The notes under the pieces were generated by a model that worked only from the letters and a program-made list of their open reading frames with translations, was not told the origin of the DNA and searched no databases. Positions 56,531-64,000 of a stretch of 64,000 nucleotides of DNA are shown piece after piece (position 1 is the stretch's first letter; the number at the start of each line of letters is the position of its first letter). The stretch is from Lepas anatifera. Lineage: Eukaryota; Arthropoda; Thecostraca; Lepadidae. Both the position numbers and the translations under genes were made by a program. The stretch is from contig JAOTON010000975.1 of NCBI GenBank assembly GCA_034440635.1, positions 248,001 to 312,000 of the forward strand, given 5' to 3'.

Positions 56531-58330
56531 AGTATCGATAGAGAACATGCTCAAAATTTTGGGTTCAAGAATTGAACACTGAAGCATAGACTCATCTCAA
56601 GGACATTCATGCGTTTTCCGGGAATTTAGACGCGGTATCTTAGCGAACTTGCAGTCAGTGGTTCCAAATCCTTTGTAGGTGCTACTTGTTTGTTGCATGT
56701 CCGTCGGTACGAGATACATTGAAACTAGGACGATAACTTGGAATTTGTCTGCGGTTATGGGTACACAGCCGGGTAGTTAGTCAACATCTGAGGGAGATGT
56801 GACAATTCACATGCTACCACGCATCCAGGATAATTGAACGGTTCCGTGACGCGTGGCGACGCTACATTTGTGTTATCTTTGCTTTCTTGCCATCGAATCC
56901 CTTCCCTTTCATCCTCCATTGAGATGCATATTTGAATACTCCCTCACGCGTCTCAACGACCACGCCAAAGCTAAGTGCAGCCGCTCAGAGGCGTTTTCTG
57001 TGCTACCTGCACGTGGCGGCGGCTGACTCAGTGGGTGAACGTGCCGACCTCTGCAGTCAGCCAGCGCGCCGCGACGCCTGTGGTGCCTCCCAAACAGCGG
57101 CGGCAGTCGTCGCATTAAGCTTCCTCGTCCGGGTGAAAGTGGTCCTAGACGATAAATAAATAAACATCGCCTGAGCCCCTTCAGCGGGCTCATGCCCTGT
57201 GCGCTCGATGGAGCTTGCCGTATAACCTCAGCAGTTTGCGCGTCGTTAACCGCTCTCTAAGCAGCTTATATAATGTCAGCCATGTTTCGCCGAAAGCATT
57301 AAGCTATGCTAGCTTCGTTCAACCCCTTTCTATAGTTTTCACCCCGATGTTTCGTAGTGTTTTAGCAACGTTCCAGCCTTGGAATTTTGTCAGCTCGAAA
57401 TTATTTACAACGACATGAGATATGGTTTAGTTTTTGTATTTAGTTTGGCATTATTTGCTTTCCGAAAAATTGACTCAAAAGTGTTTTGATTAGGGATGTG
57501 CTGAATAGTAAAAACGACGTCCAACCGGATCACCAGGCCTTCGCTGGAATGCCCTGGAGATGAGACGGCCTCAGACGACGTGTGCTATGGCAGAAACAAT
57601 GGTCCTAGATTTAGTTTTCCCAGGAAATTTGCGGATTTGCGACACACAATTATGCCCATTTTGCACGCCAAATCTTCAGAGTTTTCCTCAAACGGGCTGA
57701 AAGTGAGAAATTTTCGGAAACATAATGTGGGGCAGAACCCCTCCCAGTCCTCCTATTTCAAAATTGCGGACATGGAGTGGAGTTTAAGGGCGCGTCGACA
57801 GCGACAGTCACTTTGCAAAATTGGGGACAATTATCGAGATATTAAAGACAAAAGAGAGCCATATCACAAAACCAATGACCCATTCGTATCCCACCGAATT
57901 TACGTAGTGTGTTAGGTTTTTGCAAGTCAGCACTACCAAAACACGTGTGGATACCGTTTTCTGATGAAAATGTTTGTAGATCAGGCTGAAAATTCAGCCA
58001 GGTGTTAACGGTTTTCATCAAAGTCCCCTTGCTTTTTCATCTCCGGTAGACTAGACAAATTTTATATTCTGAACAGTTAAAAATGGTGCTGAAAAACCGA
58101 AGGCCACGCCTCGTTTGAGTGACGCAAGATGTATGTTGGCCCACCGATCTGTGTGTCTGTGTGTGCGTGTGGGGGGGGGTGTTCCCTGATGGTCCCCTGA
58201 AAATGAATCATTTCTCTGAAGTACCACATTATATCTAAGCTGAGATCAAGTCCTTGGGTCACTATCATTTGGTACCTTTGCCCTGCTTAATTGAATTATG
58301 TCATACAAAATCGGTATCTGACATATATAC
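56531..58330. other. Intergenic stretch, no supported gene
   Basis: An open frame at 57580-57915 (111 codons, +) and a GC-rich patch at 56940-57190 have no recognisable content. Confidence 0.4.
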
Positions 58331-58331
58331 A

Positions 58332-58494
58332 CAGAAGAAGACCCAGGTCTTCATTTCGGGCAGGAGGGCTCGGGGGCTCGGGCCTCCCCCGCAATTACCT
58401 CGGAACAGCCTCCGGCGATGCCTTTACTATGGGCACTCGGACCTTTGGGGGGTTGAACCCCTTAGCCCCTCTCCTCCCCTAGTATTCACCACTG
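58332..58494. mobile_element. Second copy of the 37.5-kb MITE family
   Basis: It shares CATTTCGGG, AGGGCTxGGG, CCTCGGAxCAGCC and TTTGGGG...CCCCTTAGCCCC with 37521..37672 and ends CACCACTG. Flanks TATATACA and TAGGTACA agree at 6 of 8 positions. Confidence 0.55.
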
Positions 58495-58499
58495 TAGGT

Positions 58500-61140
58500 A
58501 CACTTCTTTAATTCATCGATCAGTGGAAATTGTCTAATCATTCTATGCTTTTATACAGCCACCAGATCTCCGTGACCAAAAACATTTTGTTACTCTGAAT
58601 TGCAGAAGTCTCCGACATCGCCTAGCTGGTCTGATGTTGATCCCCGGCGCGTCTGTGGTAGCCGCAGCAGTAGACCTGCAGACATCGTCACATCATTGTC
58701 AGCACTCCAGTCTGGCGACATTACCGATAAGCCTCTAGTAACGCCGGCGATAAATCTGCTGCAACCGCCGCGGGAAGTCGCAACCTTTCTTCCGCAGCGA
58801 CACGTGGTGGCCTCGGCAGGGCCGCGAGGTTTACGGTTCGCTCCTTCACAGGTCTTGTAAGGGAATGCTGATGGATTGTTGCGTGGACCGTGTATCACGC
58901 TCTGACGAATGTATCTCCGACACCATTCTGCGCTTGCGAGTGTCTTGCAATTGCAACTGCCTCGCATACTTGCGCCAGGATCGTGCAATAGGCTGCGATG
59001 TTTGGTGCAGTATTGCACCGCGGTTTCTGAAATCACTTAATTGCGCTAGGCATAGTATTTGTCCGAGACCGATCGATGCATTGATAGCTTTGCCTCTCAG
59101 CATTGCGCCGTGTTTGCAACTTTTCGCGGCTTGGATACATCAACTCAAGGTGTTGCAAGGTCGGTAGTGCGAATGTAGAATTTCTGCATAAATGAGATGC
59201 CTCTAAAATATATGGATGACATCTGCTCACCATACAGAAATTTGTGAGGTATTTTTAAATGAGATCGTAGTCATCATGTCACGAAATTTGTTCACTATTG
59301 CATTATAAATTTTCTTCTCACGGGGAACGGCGCAGGGCTGAAAATGTCTCCTTTTTGTAGTCATCTAGCCGACATGTCTGCGAACACCAACATTCATATT
59401 TGCACATACACTCGACCATGACATGAGCATAATCTCCACAGTGGTCGAGAGGAGATGAAACCATATTTCTAAACTGGACTGAGTAAGACGGCTGAGTTTC
59501 AAGAAGTAAGATAAAACAGGTGAATTGAGGGATGATTCAAATATTTTAACCATCGTATGTTAGCTATGGGTTGAATTGAAGGCTGCTGGGGTGGTGCCAA
59601 TTCATGTCAGAAAAGGCGAAATATTTGTCCTCTCCACCCGATAAATGTTTGGTATTGATCTGTAGACTCAGGCGATATATCGTCTAATTTTTTCGCCATT
59701 TATTCTCCTTCGTGACAAAGATGCTCAGATGCAAGAGTCACGGTGGCTTGTTTAAAGCTGGAGGTGTACGGAGTTCGTTGTGAAACAGAGGCTCTGATAT
59801 TGTTGCCCTAGAATGAGCAGGTTTATTACTCGGAAGGGAAGTCACGATCAGAGCCAATTGACTATGACGCGTGCGTTGCGTTGCTCTATTGAGATGCGCC
59901 TTCAAAACTGTAGTTTTGTTTAGCCCACACCGAGAAGTTTCATACAATTCTGTAATTTTACTGTTTGATCGCTAGATTCTAGAATGAATATAGGTCTAGC
60001 AGTTTCTTTGATTCCATTAAGATAGAGGCACTTGTGAGCACAGGTATATCCAGGATTTCCGATGGGAGTGAACACTTCGGTTAGGGGTGCCATTTGGGTC
60101 CCAAAGAGGTGCGATTTCAGTCATGAGATACGCGATTTGGGCCATAGGCGCTGTGGCGTATCGGAAGGGCGCCAAATGGTGTATTGAGGGTGCCAATGTT
60201 TTCATCCTGGAAGGGTGTGGGAAGTGACCTTTCAGGGGGCGCAGGGGCGATAGTTGTGGGGGCACCGATGGGTTGAGGCGGGGGGGGTAATTCCATTGCA
60301 TGTGTCATATCTATTAACTCGCTCGCTGCTTCTCTCAGCTGCGCGCCGTGAACGCATCAGTACCGTCTGTACTGGTTTTTCTTTGCAGCTACCGAGAGGT
60401 AAAAGCTTTCGTGCGTGAGACAAATGGAGAATTTTTCATGATTCGTGTAATGTCTTGGGATCATGTACTCACATATATTTGCATCTCCTAACGTCGTACC
60501 AACGATATTTTTGGCGTCACTTTCATGCTCAGTGTATTTACATGGATGATCATGGATTTTAACACTTTTAACAGGTTTGTGTTCTTTTACGCATGAGCCG
60601 TTTACCTGTGTATCTTACTGTTACATACATTGACTCCCCATCCGTGGAACTGTGTTCTATTGGTGGTTTACCGTAAGTGAACAATAACTTGAGGAGTTTT
60701 GGTGTTGTTCAAGCCCAAAAATTATTCCATTCAGTTGATTGATTTTTGGAAAGTTCCTGGTTTTGCTGCCAAGGTCCTAAACATTTAACGCAGCAAACAC
60801 GCATTTTGCTAAACAATTACGACTGGATAATATCAGTGGTTTAAATGCTGAAATGGAACATCGGAATCTAGAACAACCATTTCCAAGAAATTTGCAAGAA
60901 CGCGAATTTCTAGTTTACTTTAAAAGTATAATTTGAGCTTTCGTTTAAATGATTTACTGGATCATCGCCAGTTTTTCAGACGTTTTAAAAGATTATGAAA
61001 CTTCAAACAAGTTTTACGACGATGATTGTGTCGCCGCATTAATGAGGAAAACAAGTAGAGACGTGTTTGTTATATTTCGTTCGGGGTCGAGGACATGGCA
61101 ATTTATAGTTAAACGCACATGGAATTTCAAAAAGACAAGC
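58500..61140. other. Intergenic stretch, no supported gene
   Basis: A CpG-rich patch at 58600-58860 is open in one frame and preceded by TTGCAG, so it could be an exon, but the following donor (CAG|GTCTTG) is weak and no domain is recognised. A degenerate G/C-rich repeat lies at 60040-60300. The 3' UTR of beta-tubulin must lie just below 61153; no clear AATAAA was found. Confidence 0.4.
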
Positions 61141-61152
61141 ATTGCCTTGTTG

Positions 61153-62574
<1,422 letters not shown>

Positions 62575-62697
62575 TTAAATTTTTGAATTCTATTCCATCA
62601 CTTTGATTTGATCTCGCGTGCTTGGTCACGCACTTAAATACTGCTGGTTTTCCGTCGTATTGATATTTCGTCTTCTGCGGCGGCTTTTGGTTGGCGT

Positions 62698-62709
62698 GAT
62701 TTTATATTT
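62698..62709 (-). promoter_or_regulatory. TATA-like box upstream of beta-tubulin
   Basis: Read on the minus strand, AAATATAAAATC lies about 200 nt before the start codon. A start site about 30 nt downstream would give a 5' UTR of roughly 170 nt. Inferred only. Confidence 0.35.
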
Positions 62710-62719
62710 AAAGCACTGT

Positions 62720-64000
62720 TTCAATTTTTTCCGTACCATTTAGTGAATGATATGATCTTATGTGTATGCTGAATACAATTTAAATAATTTTATCATTGAA
62801 CGTCTCACCTACACGAGAGGACAAGTATTGCGTATCCTTCCCTAATAAATCATACAAACGAGGTTTATTCTATAATGAGTCTGTTCTTAAGTCGCATTGA
62901 ACTTCAGATGGCGGTCCAAGCTCGATTTTTAACCCAATTTAATGTTTGGCTTGAAGGAGCCAGTGATTCTGATGCACATGAAAGAACAGACGGCCCATAC
63001 TGGAAATCAAAGTCTCGCAAAACATTTTCCGGACATGGAAAATATCATGTTTTTCAAGCAGAAAGGCTTATATATTTTTTTAACTATTTTGCTTAACTCG
63101 GCTTCTCCGCAAAGTTCCTTCTCGGTAGAAAATTCCGCTCTGGAATCATTCAAAGCAGGTTGATAAACATTTTTGAAAATAAATGTATTATTAGATGTGG
63201 ATTTCCCGACAGTTCATCAGTGTGTAATATTTTAAGACTTAGTCCCTTTTCAGACTTCCGGGCTCCCCCATTTCCGTCAGTGGAGAGGAGTGGGGGGTGA
63301 ATTCTGCCCCACCCTAAGGTCTCAAAATCTACAAGCTCGAAAAATAAAAATGCAACGGATTCAGTGATATGCAAGATAAATCAGTGATGGTGGCCGGTTC
63401 AAGGGAACGCAGTTTTTAGGCTTGTTTTAGGCGTTGTTTAAGGTTTTTACATTTTTTAGCGTTCTTTTATCGGTCTCGTTTTGATAACTTTTTTTTGGTT
63501 TAAAATTGTTAAGCTTCTCAACACGGCAGATTTTATGAGTGATGGTGTGCGTGTGTCTGTCGAATTTGACCTGTTTGTTTACTTTTTAATAACTGACGTG
63601 AATGGGTGAAAAACCATGCATGATGTGGACCCTATTCGAATAAATGTGTATCTGTATCTGTATTCTTCTCATGGTAATCTTCATTAAAAAAGAAAAATTT
63701 TAAATCTTGAAAATCGTTGCTAGGGGCGTGCAAAATGTACATTTTTACTATTATTTTAGATCCTCCTTAACTCTTGGCCGCTGTTGTTTGATTTTTACAG
63801 AACTAGTTGCAGTGACAGAGAATCGATGCAAAATAGTTTTATCTTTCAGTGATATGATTCGAAATTCGATTGTGGTTGTACGATCAGAACTTTGCCATCA
63901 AGTGCAAACATTGTAACAGTTTTCTGTTGTACAGATTAGCAGAATTCAGACAATTTGTGGCATCTTTAACATCAAGAAAATTGCATAATATCAAAAATAA
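62720..64000. other. Intergenic stretch, no supported gene
   Basis: AT-rich, with a short G/C-rich patch at 63256-63310 that resembles the ends of the short repeats elsewhere in the window. Short open frames only. Confidence 0.4.

Noticed and set aside
58600..58860. An 86-codon open frame preceded by TTGCAG
   Set aside because: The donor is weak and the opposite strand is also open; GC content explains both.

Overview
The window reads as eukaryotic, most likely arthropod, nuclear DNA. Gene density is low. There is an intronless beta-tubulin, a secreted Gly/His-rich cuticle-like protein, and a large load of decayed or nested transposable elements. No bacterial-type gene organisation, operon or CRISPR is visible. 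An arthropod is suggested by the cuticle-like protein and by the non-LTR retrotransposon type (endonuclease, reverse transcriptase, RNase H, with a (ATG)n 3' tail). A chelicerate such as a tick or mite is possible, but I cannot prove it from sequence alone.

Layout. Positions 1-36 kb are a nest of I-superfamily-like LINEs. Three elements have complete ends and perfect target-site duplications: C (8296..21986), D (12879..19796, inserted inside the ORF2 of C) and E (22361..29184). Two 5'-truncated copies also keep their duplications: B (1067..2977, inserted in the older copy A) and G (35269..35987). Relics A, F and H and several orphan 3' tails lie between them. A 3.9-kb hAT-like DNA transposon (3631..7543), with an 8-bp duplication and a decayed transposase-like gene on the minus strand, sits in an older LINE relic.

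Positions 34.2-37.1 kb hold a TTAA-targeting DNA element that contains a second TTAA element, which in turn contains LINE G. Related members of the outer family lie at 45.2 and 50.2 kb, and all are rich in AGGTCA/TGACCT motifs. Several short MITE-like elements occur (37.5, 44.3, 50.4, 52.5-54.1, 56.3 and 58.3 kb). The unique-looking genes are the Gly/His-rich protein exon (39759..40622, minus), beta-tubulin (61153..62496, minus) and two candidate first exons that end at consensus splice donors (30100..30191 and 54583..54727).

Most interesting signal. LINEs C, D and E share a 1.1-kb 5' UTR that is near-identical by eye, while their ORF1, ORF2 and 3' UTR are strongly diverged. The similarity ends abruptly about 20 nt before ORF1. 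This points to exchange of a 5' module between LINE lineages, or unusual constraint on it. Frames and identities were judged by eye; no alignment or database search was run.
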